Both the position numbers and the translations under genes were made by a program. The notes beneath the pieces were generated by a model. That model did no database searches. It saw only the letters and a list, made by a program, of their open reading frames with translations, and was not told the origin of the DNA. A stretch of DNA of 5,225 bases, from assembly GCA_041485385.1 (NCBI GenBank), contig JBGPJM010000283.1, positions 1 to 5,225 on the forward strand, given 5' to 3'. Origin of the DNA: JBGPJM01 sp041485385 (GTDB taxonomy: Bacteria > Planctomycetota > Phycisphaerae > Phycisphaerales > UBA1924). Of this stretch, positions 5,111-5,225 are shown piece by piece. Position 1 is the first letter of the stretch. Each line of letters opens with the position of its first letter.

Positions 5111-5225
5111 TGAACCTGCCCACCGCCGGTGGACGGGGTGAATATATCAACGTCGGCTCGCCTCGAACTGCTCGGGGCTGACGTAGCCGATGCTGCCGTG
5201 GACTCTCTGCCGGTTGTAGAAGACC
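5111..5225 (-). mobile_element. Right end of an IS3-family insertion sequence (partial)
   Basis: The element runs off the right edge of the window. It is identified by the transposase C-terminus in it and by a plausible terminal inverted repeat beginning TGAACCTGCCCACCGCCGGT at 5111. IS3-family ends commonly start with TG, some with TGAACC. The terminal region contains a small palindrome CCACC-GCC-GGTGG (5120-5132). The 3-4 bases outside it (GTG or CGTG, ending at 5110) are the candidate target duplication, which cannot be tested without the other end. Confidence 0.7.
5147..5225 (-). CDS. IS3-family transposase OrfB, C-terminal fragment
   Basis: The last 25 residues and the TGA stop are visible. 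They begin VFYNRQRVHGSIGY, followed by VSPEQFEASRR. This is the hallmark end of the integrase-core (rve) domain of IS3-family OrfB, usually seen as 'YN-R-H-LGY-SP-FE'. The family's catalytic DDE residues lie upstream, outside the window, so intactness cannot be judged. The full protein would cut and join element ends during copy-out/paste-in transposition. The fragment is cut only by the window edge, and its stop lies 36 bp inside the inferred element end, a normal arrangement. Confidence 0.92.
   Translation of the reverse strand, partial: VFYNRQRVHGSIGYVSPEQFEASRR

Noticed and set aside
4464..5150. 228-codon minus-strand frame covering both small membrane genes and the IS junction
   Set aside because: It is Arg/Gly-rich without domains, whereas the alternative frames give clean transmembrane proteins with a strong ribosome binding site for one of them.

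Overview
This is a GC-rich bacterial window, most likely from a planctomycete and possibly class Phycisphaerae, although no rRNA or other taxonomic marker is present. Two points suggest this. The secreted dehydrogenase ends in a pair of dockerin-like calcium loops with the 'SADFF-YLN-FF' pattern common in Phycisphaerae exported proteins. The RarA C-terminus ('YLGVDK-YY-P') also resembles planctomycete RarA. This placement comes from remembered family patterns, not from a search.

Left part (1-1624): an array of thirteen 9-10 bp units (AGTCCCATC type) fills bases 1-120 and lies just upstream of a full-length rarA gene on the + strand. The gene encodes an AAA+ ATPase acting at stalled replication forks. 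It carries an in-frame insertion built largely from an 8-bp G-rich tandem repeat (866-905). One piece of that repeat recurs in inverted orientation just upstream of the gene (128-140). Bases 1625-2134 hold no convincing gene. They contain GC-rich hairpins, including a C7/G7 structure just upstream of the next gene.

Middle part (2135-3445): an exported PQQ-dependent sugar dehydrogenase-like protein (glucose/sorbosone dehydrogenase family) on the + strand, with a signal peptide and a C-terminal duplicated EF-hand/dockerin-like tail. It converges on the minus-strand genes across a 210-bp spacer.

Right part (3656-5225, all minus strand): a possible three-gene unit read from right to left. It comprises a 67-aa two-helix membrane protein, a 116-aa three-helix membrane protein 24 bp downstream of it, and an outer-membrane beta-barrel protein of the Phenol_MetA_deg type. 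The right end of an IS3-family element, with the last 25 residues of its OrfB transposase and a probable terminal repeat starting at 5111, lies only 24 bp upstream of the first gene. The insertion has therefore replaced that gene's promoter region and may have removed its original 5' end.

I see no complete, clearly new system. The most unusual points are the repeat-derived segment inside rarA, the paired repeat arrays around it, and the IS3 junction at the head of the small membrane-protein cluster.
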